DNA of 51,300 nt, taken from Bacillota bacterium (GTDB taxonomy: Bacteria > Bacillota > DTU065). The notes under the pieces are model-generated. The model did no database searches. It was not told the DNA's origin and saw only the letters and a list, made by a program, of their open reading frames with translations. The DNA lies in contig JAHDNZ010000045.1 in the NCBI GenBank assembly GCA_018435125.1, positions 1 through 51,300 of the forward strand, written 5' to 3'. This document shows, piece by piece, positions 1 to 8,271 of this stretch; positions within the stretch are counted from its first letter, which is position 1, and each line of letters opens with the position of its first letter. Both the position numbers and the translations under genes were made by a program.

Positions 1-890
1 AGGAAGGGCTTTTCTTACAAAGCTAGTCTATATATGTGAAGGCTATGCTAATCTTGGCCAGAGAAAAAAGCTAAAGAATGTACACTATATTGCGGGTGTT
101 TATGAAGATAACGAAGAACTTTGCTTTGAAGTATTAGATTACTTATCTGAACATTATCAACTAGACAAAGTAGAAAAAGTCTTTGTCTACGGAGATGGAG
201 CTTTATGGATTAAACAGCTCGTAGAATATTTACCAAATTCAGTATTTATTTTAGATCGCTTTCATGTTTCAAAGTATGTTAATACTGCATCCTTAGGTAA
301 TAAGACTTTAAAAAGGCACTTTTATAAAGCGATACATTGTTGCGATCTCTCTAAATTAAAAATGCTTATCGACCAAGCAAAAACAATGGCAGAAGATGAA
401 AAAGCCAATAAACGTATAGCAGAAGCAGGCACCTACTTTTTTAATAATTGGGACGGAATATGTGCATGGCGATTTCATGAGGACCAGGTGATTGGTTGTA
501 GTGCAGAGGGTCATGTTAGTCATGTACTTTCTGCAAGACTAAGCAGTAGACCTATGGGGTGGAGTAAGCTTGGAGCAGACCAGATAGCAAAGCTCAGGGC
601 CATGGCTGCCAATGGCTATAATATACCTGAATTAGTTTATAAAAAGTATGAAGCAGAAATGAACTTCAAGATGTTTATTATCTCTGAAGAGAACATCGAG
701 AATGTTCAACAAAGGCTACTTAAGAAGGTTTCAGGAGAGGTTTTTGGTAACTTACCTGTCCTTGATACCAAGTTTTCATTAACAAGGCAAGCAATTCGAG
801 GATTATCTAACGGATACTATAAACTCATCTAGAATGTGCATTGGCTTGATGTCTCTAAATTATTTTCTATCCTACAGTGGCTTGACACTA
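1..890 (+). mobile_element. ISLre2-family insertion sequence, 3' part
   Basis: The window opens inside the element. It covers the transposase frame and about 58 bases beyond its stop. The right boundary is placed near 890 because the neighbouring serine hydrolase frame stays sensible up to about 891 and then meets a TAG at 888-890 that belongs to the inserted DNA. The left end, terminal repeat and target duplication lie outside the window, so the exact boundary is an estimate. Confidence 0.75.
2..832 (+). CDS. ISLre2-family (UPF0236) transposase, C-terminal part
   Basis: This is a DDE-type transposase that would cut and paste the surrounding element. The frame is open from the first bases of the window to the TAG at 830-832 (276 residues visible), so the N-terminus is missing here. 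Seen in the sequence: YGDGALW and LDRFHVSKY, which match the conserved acidic positions of the family, then EGHVSH and SARLSSRPMGW, a very characteristic UPF0236 block. An internal ATG at 362 is not the real start, because the homologous sequence continues upstream of it. No stop or frameshift is visible, so the element may be intact and active. Confidence 0.85.
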   Translation, partial: GRAFLTKLVYICEGYANLGQRKKLKNVHYIAGVYEDNEELCFEVLDYLSEHYQLDKVEKVFVYGDGALWIKQLVEYLPNSVFILDRFHVSKYVNTASLGNKTLKRHFYKAIHCCDLSKLKMLIDQAKTMAEDEKANKRIAEAGTYFFNNWDGICAWRFHEDQVIGCSAEGHVSHVLSARLSSRPMGWSKLGADQIAKLRAMAANGYNIPELVYKKYEAEMNFKMFIISEENIENVQQRLLKKVSGEVFGNLPVLDTKFSLTRQAIRGLSNGYYKLI

Positions 891-1754
891 TCCAAGTTCA
901 CCCAAATTAAGAAACATTTGACAGAATCTGGCCATATCAGAAGCAGTCGAAAACAGACCTGCGTGCCCACTAGCACCTCCAATGGCATAGGCATTTTCAT
1001 CGTGGACCTCTCCCCAGATTAGTCTTTTACGGAAGACATGGTCATATTCTGTAGCAGCGCATCTTTCCTTAAGCTCAGGGGGTGGATTGTACATACTATT
1101 GTTCATCTTCAAGGGAAGTAAGATCTCTTTTTTAATAAAATCATCAACTGTAGTTTGAGTAATTTTCTCAATGATAAAACCAAGTAGCATATAACCAAGG
1201 TCCGAGTAGATATAGGCTTCATTTGGCTTGGCTTCTGGTTTTAGATAAAAGATTTCATTAAGTGCAGCTTCTTTACTGTCTACAGTTTTATAAAGCGCAA
1301 GCCAGGAAGGCAACCCCGATGTATGCAAGAGAAGTTGTTCAATAGTAATATCAGCCTTACCATAACGGCCAAAGCGCGGGTAAAACGAAGTCACTTTGTC
1401 ACTTAAAAGGAGCTGACCTCGTTCCACTAAGATCATAATAGCTGTAGCTGTAAAGATCTTAGTGAGAGAGGCTAAATCATAAATGGTATCAATATCTGTG
1501 GGGAGATCTGTGGGAGTAATAACTTTATTTCCATAGGCTTTGGAAAAAAAGATCTTTCCATGTCTACCAGCTATTACTACAGCACCAGGGTAACTATTAT
1601 TGTCCAGACCATTGGTGATAATTTGTTCGGCATAGCAAAGACGTTCAGAAGAAACGCCTACCTCTTCAGGTAATACTTCAGGCATCACTCCTAAGGCTTG
1701 TGGAGTTAACAGGAAGAGTAGCAAAAAAATTACTAGCAGTTTCCACACCTCCAT
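888..1754 (-). pseudogene. Exported class C beta-lactamase-like serine hydrolase, cut by the IS
   Basis: The visible 288 residues begin with a hydrophobic signal peptide and continue as a beta-lactamase/EstB-type domain. The S-x-x-K nucleophile motif appears as SLTK, followed by HTSGLPSW and YSD in the place of the Y-x-N motif. Family members normally run 100 or more residues further. Here the frame ends at MFLNLGELG and a stop contributed by the ISLre2 end, so the gene is truncated. The first codons (ATG GAG GTG) themselves look like a ribosome binding site, so translation might start a few codons downstream at a non-ATG codon. The natural role was probably hydrolysis or transesterification of a cell-wall or ester substrate outside the membrane. 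Confidence 0.8.
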
Positions 1755-1842
1755 TTATTTAAATTAGCTAATTGAGCTTGGATACCATTAATGCCATAAT
1801 TAGCCTTTTATAAAAGATTCCCTTTTTACCCCAATTAAATTA

Positions 1843-1871
1843 TTGACAAACATTCTCAAGTAGGCTAGTAT
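1843..1871 (+). promoter_or_regulatory. Sigma-A-type promoter of feoAB
   Basis: TTGACA at 1843-1848 and TAGTAT at 1866-1871 are separated by exactly 17 bases and lie 37 bases before the feoA start. This is close to the vegetative consensus. Confidence 0.75.
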
Positions 1872-1874
1872 TTA

Positions 1875-1891
1875 TTGAGAAGGAATCTCAA
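1875..1891. promoter_or_regulatory. Inverted repeat, candidate metal-repressor operator
   Basis: TTGAGA-N5-TCTCAA is a perfect 6-5-6 palindrome just downstream of the -10 element and upstream of the ribosome binding site (1893-1900). The position suits a repressor that blocks transcription of feoAB. It does not match the Fur 7-1-7 box, so the regulator (DtxR/MntR-like, Fur-like or other) is not known. Confidence 0.5.
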
Positions 1892-1907
1892 CAAGGAGGT
1901 GTATTCA

Positions 1908-2171
1908 ATGACCTTAAATCAGCTATTACCTGGACAAAAAGCTCTCTTGCAAGAACTACCAGAAGGTTTAGTTCGCTCGCAAGCTATACGGCTGGGATTG
2001 ATGCCCGGGACAGAGATTGTTTGTGTTCATAAGCTTCCACGAGGGCCTGTTATTATCAAAAAAAATAAGCAGCAAATTGCTATCGGTGAAGCCTTAGCTG
2101 CTCGAATAAATGTTAAAAGCACGCAAAAAGGAGAGAGCAAAGGTGGAAAAGAACCTCAAAAGTGGAACTAA
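1908..2171 (+). CDS. feoA: FeoA, ferrous iron transport accessory protein
   Basis: FeoA is a small SH3-like cytoplasmic protein that works with the FeoB ferrous iron transporter. The 87-residue product has the family pattern LLPGQKALLQ, IRLGLMPGT and GPVIIKKNKQQIAIGEALAARI. The ATG at 1908 is chosen over an upstream in-frame GTG because AAGGAGGT sits seven bases before it. The end overlaps the start of feoB by about 29 bases, so the two are translationally coupled. A consensus promoter and a palindrome lie directly upstream. Confidence 0.92.
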   Translation: MTLNQLLPGQKALLQELPEGLVRSQAIRLGLMPGTEIVCVHKLPRGPVIIKKNKQQIAIGEALAARINVKSTQKGESKGGKEPQKWN

Positions 2172-3948
2172 ACGTCTGGTGTTAGTTGGCAATCCAAATG
2201 TAGGAAAATCAGTGGTATTTAACTATCTTACAGGGAAGTATGTTGATGTTTCCAATTTTCCGGGAACAACTGTAGATATTTCTCAGGGTACTTATAAAAA
2301 CTATCAGGTCATGGACACTCCTGGTATATATGGAGTATCGTCTTTTAATGATGAGGAAAAAGTGGCTCGTGAGGTTATTCTTCAAGCAGATCTCCTTTTG
2401 AATATTGTTGACGGGGTTCACTTAGAAAGAGATCTTTTTTTAACCTTACAATTAGCTGAAATGGGAATCCCATTGGTAGTTGCTGTAAACATGATGGATG
2501 AAGTTGACAGGCAAGGAATCAAACTGGATTTGGAGGCTTTAGAGGATATTTTGGGTGTTCCGGTAGTTCCGATTGCAGCAGCACGTAAAACTGGCTTGGA
2601 AGAGATGGCTAATTCTCTTTGTCTAGCAAAAAAAGGCAATAAAAGTTCGGAAGTAAAAAAGCTACTTGAGACATTTACTCTAAAGGATATTTCCGAGGCT
2701 AAGTTGCTTTTAGCTTTAGAAGGGGATTTTAAGATAGAAGATATACCCAATAAAAGAGAAGAGATATATTTACTTAGAAGAAAACGGGTAGATACAATCT
2801 GTAAAAAAATAGTTTGTTATAAAGATGGGAATAACATTTTTGCAGAAAAACTAGGAGATAAGCTTATAAAGCCAATTATGGGGGTACCTATCCTTTTTAT
2901 TATGCTTTTCTTGGCTTATAAAATCATAGGTGTGTTTGCAGCTGGTACGGTGGTGGATTTTTTGGAAGGGCTTATGACTACCTATTATGAGCCTTGGATT
3001 AGAGCAGTAGTGGGAAGCTTTATTTCACTTGATTCAATGTTAGGGCAGTTGCTTGTAGGCGATTTTGGGGTATTAACAATGACCGTCACTTATATTGTAG
3101 GTCTACTGCTTCCCCTGGTAGTGGCTTTTTATTTATTATTATCAATTCTTGAAGATTCAGGTTATTTACCGAGAGTTGCTACTCTTTTGGATAGGAGTTT
3201 TCATAAAGTAGGCTTAAACGGTAGAGCCGTAATACCGATGATACTTGGTTTTGGCTGTGTTACTATGGCTACAATTAGTACCCGAATATTAGGTTCTGAT
3301 AGGGAAAGGTTAATTGCAATTGTACTTTTAAGTCTTACTATTCCCTGTTCAGCCCAGATGGGTGTAATAACAGCGATGCTTTCTGCTTTAGGGTTTGGTT
3401 ATTTTTTAGCTTATATTCTAATAATGCTGGCTATTTTTGTGTTGGCAGGCACAGCATTAAATAAGCTTTTACCAGGCAAAACCACGGACCTTTTAATAGA
3501 TATCCCGCCAATGCGTTTGCCTCTTTTGAAAAATGTCTGGCAAAAGACCTGGAGTAAGTCACTGCATTTCTTATCAGAAGCAGGGCCTCTTTTTGCTATA
3601 GGTTCTTTATTAATTGGTTTACTTCAGATTACAGGGGTGTTAGAAATTCTTCAACAACTAGCTGCTCCTATAGTGGTAACGTGGATGAAACTTCCTAAAG
3701 AAGCTGCCACCGCTTTTATAATGGGTATTATTAGAAGAGATTTTGGTGCAGCAGGGTTTTTTAATATGGCTCTAACTAAACAACAGACTCTGGTAGCTAT
3801 GACAACTCTTACTTTATTTGTTCCTTGTATTGCTAGTATAGTCGTTGTTTTAAAAGAAAGAGGATTTAAGCAAGGGCTAGGTGTTTTTATTGGTTGCATA
3901 GGAATTGCTTTTTTAATTGGTGGAATAATGGCTCAAGTTCTAATTTGA
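2143..3948 (+). CDS. feoB: FeoB, ferrous iron transporter with GTPase domain
   Basis: FeoB is a membrane protein that imports Fe2+ under control of an N-terminal G domain. The G-protein motifs are visible: GNPNVGKS (G1), PGTT (G2), DTPG (G3) and NMMD (G4). They are followed by several hydrophobic segments with the repeated Gate regions and a conserved stretch near PMILGFGCVTMA. The GTG at 2143 gives 601 residues and has AAAAGGAGAG about 8 bases upstream. The ATG at 2110 would lie inside feoA without a good ribosome binding site. The length is at the short end for the family. Confidence 0.93.
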   Translation: MEKNLKSGTKRLVLVGNPNVGKSVVFNYLTGKYVDVSNFPGTTVDISQGTYKNYQVMDTPGIYGVSSFNDEEKVAREVILQADLLLNIVDGVHLERDLFLTLQLAEMGIPLVVAVNMMDEVDRQGIKLDLEALEDILGVPVVPIAAARKTGLEEMANSLCLAKKGNKSSEVKKLLETFTLKDISEAKLLLALEGDFKIEDIPNKREEIYLLRRKRVDTICKKIVCYKDGNNIFAEKLGDKLIKPIMGVPILFIMLFLAYKIIGVFAAGTVVDFLEGLMTTYYEPWIRAVVGSFISLDSMLGQLLVGDFGVLTMTVTYIVGLLLPLVVAFYLLLSILEDSGYLPRVATLLDRSFHKVGLNGRAVIPMILGFGCVTMATISTRILGSDRERLIAIVLLSLTIPCSAQMGVITAMLSALGFGYFLAYILIMLAIFVLAGTALNKLLPGKTTDLLIDIPPMRLPLLKNVWQKTWSKSLHFLSEAGPLFAIGSLLIGLLQITGVLEILQQLAAPIVVTWMKLPKEAATAFIMGIIRRDFGAAGFFNMALTKQQTLVAMTTLTLFVPCIASIVVVLKERGFKQGLGVFIGCIGIAFLIGGIMAQVLI

Positions 3949-3961
3949 TAGGTGAATAATT

Positions 3962-4135
3962 ATGACTGAACTAAAATGTATGAATTGTGGGCTCAAGTTT
4001 GAAATTGCAAATCTGCTTACTAAAAGATGTCCTCGTTGTGGTTTTGAACTTTCACCTAACTGTTTTGGTTGTAGTGGTGATTGTCTTAAATGTGTAATCT
4101 CTAGCAACCTGGCCAAAAAAGTAGCAAAAAAGTGA
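3962..4135 (+). CDS. 57-residue Cys-rich zinc-ribbon-like protein after feoB
   Basis: This short ATG frame starts 13 bases after the feoB stop, behind GATAGGTG, and ends just before the shared terminator. It has four C-x-x-C pairs: CMNC, CPRC, CFGC and CLKC. The first two make a classical zinc ribbon. The last two, close together, could bind zinc or an Fe-S cluster. The tail is basic. Position suggests a FeoC-like or iron-sensing accessory protein of the Feo system, but no named family is recognised with confidence. Confidence 0.7.
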   Translation: MTELKCMNCGLKFEIANLLTKRCPRCGFELSPNCFGCSGDCLKCVISSNLAKKVAKK

Positions 4136-4156
4136 ATTTAAATGTACACTTCTATC

Positions 4157-4188
4157 AAAAAAGGCATCTCCTGGGAGATGCCTTTTTT
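4157..4188. terminator. Bidirectional terminator between feo operon and nifU-like gene
   Basis: AAAAAAGGCATCTCC and GGAGATGCCTTTTTT form a perfect stem with a two-base gap at its tip. Runs of A and T flank both sides, so it can serve the convergent genes on either strand. Confidence 0.85.
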
Positions 4189-4205
4189 GAGTTTGCTATT
4201 AAAGA

Positions 4206-4427
4206 TTAAACAGCCTGAACTGATTGGACTTCAGGAATTTCTTGTTTTAAAAGACGTTCGATACCATTTTTAAGTGTAATGGTAGACATAGGACAACCGG
4301 AACAAGCACCGGTTAGTTTAACCTTAACAATGCCATCATCTGTTACATCGACTAAAACAACATCGCCACCATCAGCTTGGAGGCTAGGACGGATTTTGTC
4401 CAAAACGGCAGCTACCTTTTCCTTCAC
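4206..4427 (-). CDS. NifU-like C-terminal domain Fe-S scaffold
   Basis: The 73-residue product is a stand-alone NifU C-terminal (Nfu) domain, which carries a transient Fe-S cluster for delivery to target proteins. Seen: [11 protein letters not shown] at the start and the cluster-binding motif CSGCPMS, with the expected spacing and the usual family length. The start is GTG at 4427 with GAGGAGGT about eight bases upstream. It converges on the feo operon, which suits a role in iron use. Confidence 0.9.
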   Translation of the reverse strand: MKEKVAAVLDKIRPSLQADGGDVVLVDVTDDGIVKVKLTGACSGCPMSTITLKNGIERLLKQEIPEVQSVQAV

Positions 4428-4679
4428 AATTATTTACCTCCTCAGGATCGTTTACCTGATTTATTATTTGCTTATTAGCTTATAGGCTACACCAACTACT
4501 CAGGCACTAATCTGGTTTTATTCTAAGGAGTTAATAGGGAATTGTCAAGCCTAGCAGGAACAGCGATAGTGATTTTTACAATATTGTTATACGAGAAGGA
4601 ATAGTCGAAAAATAGGAGAAATAACATGTTGAAGCAAATGGCCTAAGTTTAATAAAAAAGTACAAGGGTGGTCAAAATC

Positions 4680-6413
4680 ATGGACAATACTGGCGATCTT
4701 GATACCACTATTTCTCTAGCAAGCTTAGGACTATCTACTCGTGCTACTAATGTTCTTTTAAATGCTAGCATAAATTCTTTTGAGATCTTAGATAAGTTAA
4801 GCTACGATTATCTATTGCAAATACCTAAGTTGGGTCAGGTGACAGCCGCAGAGATTTTAAGAAAAATCTCTGCATTTAAAAGAGGCATCCAACCAGCAAA
4901 AGATAAAACAATTAAAATTACTGAAAAAGAAATGGGCTTAGAAATATCGGTGCTAAGCTTAAATAATAGAGAATTTCAGAGTTTGAAGAATGCCAATATT
5001 ATAACCTTGGGAGATCTTTCTAAATTAGATGTTAAAGACCTACTTAAGCTCAAAGGGTTGGGGGAAAAAGGTATACTAAATATAATTCAAGCTGTGGATC
5101 TTTACTATTTGGAAAAGTATAAGTTGAATGATTGTGCCATTGATAATTTAAGCTTAGATAATCGCACTCTTAATGCTTTAAGAAAAAATGACATTTTCTA
5201 TGTCAGTCAGTTAGTAAATATGAGCCGTGAGGAAATAAGCAATCTACGTGGTATAGGAGGTGTTTCTTTAGACAAATTGAGTAGCCAAATAAAAGCGAAA
5301 ACCGGGAAGGAATTAATGGGTTGTAAAGAACTTCGTATATCTGATCCCATGCTATCCAATAAAAAGATTACTCTCGAAGCTCTTGATTTTAGCAAGAGAT
5401 CGTTAAATGCTTTAATAAATAACGGTTTTTGCTATGTTGAAGAAATTATAACTCTTAAAGATTCGGAGTTTTTGGCCCTTAAAAAAATAGGTCAAAGATC
5501 CTTGCAAGATATAAAAAAAGAATTAAGCCGCTTTTTAGGAAAGACAAATAATAATAGTTCAGAGAAACTTACTACTCTAGATGCTTATTTCGACCTTTTA
5601 CAAATCCCACTTTCTACACATCAGAAAGATATTATAAACAGACGTCTAGGTACTTACTCTCAACATACTGAGACCTTAGAAAGCATTGCCAGAGATTATA
5701 ATTTATCCCGTGAAAGAATTAGACAGATTGAGAAGATAGCTAAAAAGAAGGTGTTTTCGCTTTCTAACTGTAAAACAGCTAGACCCTTGTTTACTCAGAT
5801 AGACCTTATTTTTGCTAAGGAAGGTGGAGTTTTAGAAACCGGCAATCTAATAGCTAAACTGACAGCTAAGTTACCAGCGGTAAATATAAATTCTGCTAAT
5901 ATTATTCCTATTCTGGTGGTTATGGCAGGTTATAAAGAGATTTTAGAAGGAGTTTGGGCTAGCAAAGAAACCGATACCAGTTTTATTATTAAAATTCAAA
6001 ACCTGGCTAAGATAATTCTTACTAAAAGGGGAAAGCCAATTCCAAAGAGTGAGTTAGTTGAGGCAGTTTCGATGTGTCTTCAAAAAGAAGGGCTAACCCC
6101 GCCTGCAACCTTTATAGAAGCGTGTATTACAAGTAGCAGATCCTTAAAAACAGATACTTTTGCTATGGTTTTTTTGGTAGAATGGCAATATTTTATTCCC
6201 CAAAGCCGCATCGATTATGTAAAAGATGTATTAGAGTCTTTAGACAGACCTGCTCATTATAAAGAGATAACCCTAAGGATTAACGAGATGTTACCCAAGG
6301 AGGCCCAGTATTCAGAAAAATCAATCCAGGTAATATTAGGCTCATCTGATTTGTTTGTTAGAGTTAAAACAGGAACTTATGCTTTAGCAAAATGGCGGGA
6401 AAAGACAATCTAA
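4680..6413 (+). CDS. Multi-domain regulator: four alpha-CTD-like repeats, sigma region 4, HARE-like end
   Basis: The 577-residue protein begins with four tandem copies of a helix-hairpin-helix module like the RNA polymerase alpha C-terminal domain. Each has the pattern L-x-x-L-x-L-(S/N)-x-R-x-x-N-x-L followed by G-(L/I)-G; they lie at about residues 8-62, 87-145, 152-212 and 222-285. Next comes a sigma-70 region 4-like helix-turn-helix (ESIARDYNLSRERIRQIEK, about 340-362). The C-terminus (about 515-575) resembles the HARE-HTH domain of the delta subunit. No sigma region 2 is seen, so it is not a normal sigma factor. ATG 4680 is preferred to GTG 4668 because AAGGGTGG lies upstream of it. Role unknown; a polymerase- or promoter-binding regulator is inferred. 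Confidence 0.75.
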   Translation: MDNTGDLDTTISLASLGLSTRATNVLLNASINSFEILDKLSYDYLLQIPKLGQVTAAEILRKISAFKRGIQPAKDKTIKITEKEMGLEISVLSLNNREFQSLKNANIITLGDLSKLDVKDLLKLKGLGEKGILNIIQAVDLYYLEKYKLNDCAIDNLSLDNRTLNALRKNDIFYVSQLVNMSREEISNLRGIGGVSLDKLSSQIKAKTGKELMGCKELRISDPMLSNKKITLEALDFSKRSLNALINNGFCYVEEIITLKDSEFLALKKIGQRSLQDIKKELSRFLGKTNNNSSEKLTTLDAYFDLLQIPLSTHQKDIINRRLGTYSQHTETLESIARDYNLSRERIRQIEKIAKKKVFSLSNCKTARPLFTQIDLIFAKEGGVLETGNLIAKLTAKLPAVNINSANIIPILVVMAGYKEILEGVWASKETDTSFIIKIQNLAKIILTKRGKPIPKSELVEAVSMCLQKEGLTPPATFIEACITSSRSLKTDTFAMVFLVEWQYFIPQSRIDYVKDVLESLDRPAHYKEITLRINEMLPKEAQYSEKSIQVILGSSDLFVRVKTGTYALAKWREKTI

Positions 6414-6461
6414 AATGGTTTGGAAGATTTAATTATTGTCATTGGAAAAGGGATAACCGCT

Positions 6462-8138
6462 ATGGGTAGAGAAAAAGACATAACGAGGCAGGTGGTAAAT
6501 TTGCTAAAGGTAATCCTAATAATAATCATGTTGCTTAGTGGTATAGTAGAGGCAAATTATACTGAAAAAGGATTTGCTAACTGGCAATTACAACAAAAAG
6601 AATGGATAAAAACGGAGACCAGTCTTTCCTGGCCCAATATTAGCTGGGCTGAGGCCAGATTAGGTAATGAAGAATGGGTAGATTATGAAATAAACCTTAC
6701 TTTAGAACCCAAAACCTATGGCGAAAACGGAGAGATTCGGCTTTATTTTAGACAAACATCACCTTTTTATACCTATAGTCTGAATATCACCGAGACTTAC
6801 ATCTCTATTAGCCGTTTTGATGGCGACCCCACAAAGTCAAGAGAATTAAGCAAAGTAGACTTAGGTGTAAAAGCAGGTTCTAAGGTTAAACCTGTCTTAA
6901 GAGTATTTGAATCGGAGTTTTCCGTTTTTATAGATGACAAACTGGTTCTGGAAGCTGAAAGTGTAAAATATAAAAATGGAGGCATCAGTCTTTGGGCTGA
7001 AAATACAAGCTTTAGCACCTGTGATTTTTCCATTAAGGGTACTTTAGATGATAAGTATGTGAAAAATACACATTATTTCCCGAAAGAAGATCCCCAAAGC
7101 GGTGGCCTCAAAGATTTGATGCTGATATATAACAACATTGGCTCAGTCTGGACTATGATTGATGCTCTTCCCTATGTATCGTACATTGGCCCTTTTGATG
7201 GTTCCACAATTGAAGTAAAAGACTGGTTTTTTGATTCCTTTTTATTTTTAGCTTTAGTAGGTCCGGGAGGCCATGCTTTTGATGCTCCCTCGCGAGGAAC
7301 TCCTGCTAAGAAAGCCGAGTGGCAGTGGTTTATTGATACTTTATTTGAAGAAAAAAGACAATTAAATGGTTTCGAAAGAGCTTTTAGCTTTGTTGCTGAG
7401 CAATTAGGGACCCAAAACAAAGGCAAAATTTATATTATGATTCCAAATCCTATGGTTGAGATAACTAATTTTGGTGATGTGGATGGCACAGGTTCGCTCA
7501 ATTTTTCGTGGCAAAACGCCAAAAAAGCAACTGATCAGCGCTTTAGAGCAGTAAAGTGGTATGTTGATCAGGTTTTAGAGAGATTTAAGGCTGCCGAGTT
7601 TGTTAATTTAGAGTTAGTAGGATTTTACTGGGTAGAAGAGGCAGTTCACTATAGTAACCCCGGTGAAGTTGAATTGATTAAGCAAGTAGCTGACTATTTG
7701 CATGAAAAAGGGCAGAAGTTTTCTTGGATTCCCTGGTTTAATGCATCAGGTAATAAAGAATGGGAATCTTTAGGGTTTGATGTCTGTATTCATCAGCCAA
7801 ACCATATGTTTAACCAGCAATCCACTGTAAGTAGATTTGTCGATGTAAGTCAAAGAGCACAAAAGTATAACCAAGGTATTGAAATTGAAGCAGACGGTAG
7901 AATTTTATACAATAACGAATATCGCGAGAGATTTTTAAATTATCTTAGGGCTGGCGTTACTCTTGGCTATATGAAAGAGGCAGTTCATGGTTATTATCAA
8001 GATGTAAGCTTATTCGCAACCTGTGCTTTAAGCAGTATGCCTAAAGATAGAGAGATCTATGATCTGGTTTATAAATTTGTGAAGGAAGAATTTGACGAGC
8101 CCTTAGGTGCTTTAGAAAAGGACTTCTTAAAGTATTAG
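6462..8138 (+). CDS. Exported DUF4855-type putative glycoside hydrolase
   Basis: After a signal peptide (hydrophobic run LLKVILIIIMLLSGIVEA) comes a beta-rich lectin-like domain (about residues 25-190) of the concanavalin type. A larger alpha/beta domain follows that resembles DUF4855, with segments such as SYIGPFDGS, FYWVEEAVHY and the late WIPWFNASG. DUF4855 proteins are thought to be TIM-barrel carbohydrate-active proteins, but no activity is established here. The ATG at 6462 follows AAAAGGGAT; a TTG at 6501 behind AGGTGG is a good alternative that would start right at the signal peptide. It follows the alpha-CTD/sigma4 protein closely and may share its transcript. Confidence 0.7.
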   Translation: MGREKDITRQVVNLLKVILIIIMLLSGIVEANYTEKGFANWQLQQKEWIKTETSLSWPNISWAEARLGNEEWVDYEINLTLEPKTYGENGEIRLYFRQTSPFYTYSLNITETYISISRFDGDPTKSRELSKVDLGVKAGSKVKPVLRVFESEFSVFIDDKLVLEAESVKYKNGGISLWAENTSFSTCDFSIKGTLDDKYVKNTHYFPKEDPQSGGLKDLMLIYNNIGSVWTMIDALPYVSYIGPFDGSTIEVKDWFFDSFLFLALVGPGGHAFDAPSRGTPAKKAEWQWFIDTLFEEKRQLNGFERAFSFVAEQLGTQNKGKIYIMIPNPMVEITNFGDVDGTGSLNFSWQNAKKATDQRFRAVKWYVDQVLERFKAAEFVNLELVGFYWVEEAVHYSNPGEVELIKQVADYLHEKGQKFSWIPWFNASGNKEWESLGFDVCIHQPNHMFNQQSTVSRFVDVSQRAQKYNQGIEIEADGRILYNNEYRERFLNYLRAGVTLGYMKEAVHGYYQDVSLFATCALSSMPKDREIYDLVYKFVKEEFDEPLGALEKDFLKY

Positions 8139-8163
8139 AGCCCATCTTTGGGCTCTTTTTTAA
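8138..8163 (+). terminator. Terminator after the DUF4855 gene
   Basis: GAGCCCA-TCT-TTGGGCTC followed by a run of T directly overlaps the stop codon of the preceding gene. Confidence 0.85.
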
Positions 8164-8271
8164 TCAAATAAATACTGTGGTTATTAAAAAAAGCAAATTC
8201 TTAAAAGGTTTTTTGGGTCTTGTAAGGAGAATAAATAACTAACTAGCTTTATGATAAAGGCGGGACCATAT

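Noticed and set aside
834-1022. Plus-strand frame of 62 residues
   Set aside because: It runs across the IS end and the opposite strand of the serine hydrolase, with no ribosome binding site.
4625-4646. Possible six-residue leader peptide (MLKQMA) before the alpha-CTD/sigma4 gene
   Set aside because: It has a GGAGA site, but no terminator or regulatory fold follows and it is too short to judge.
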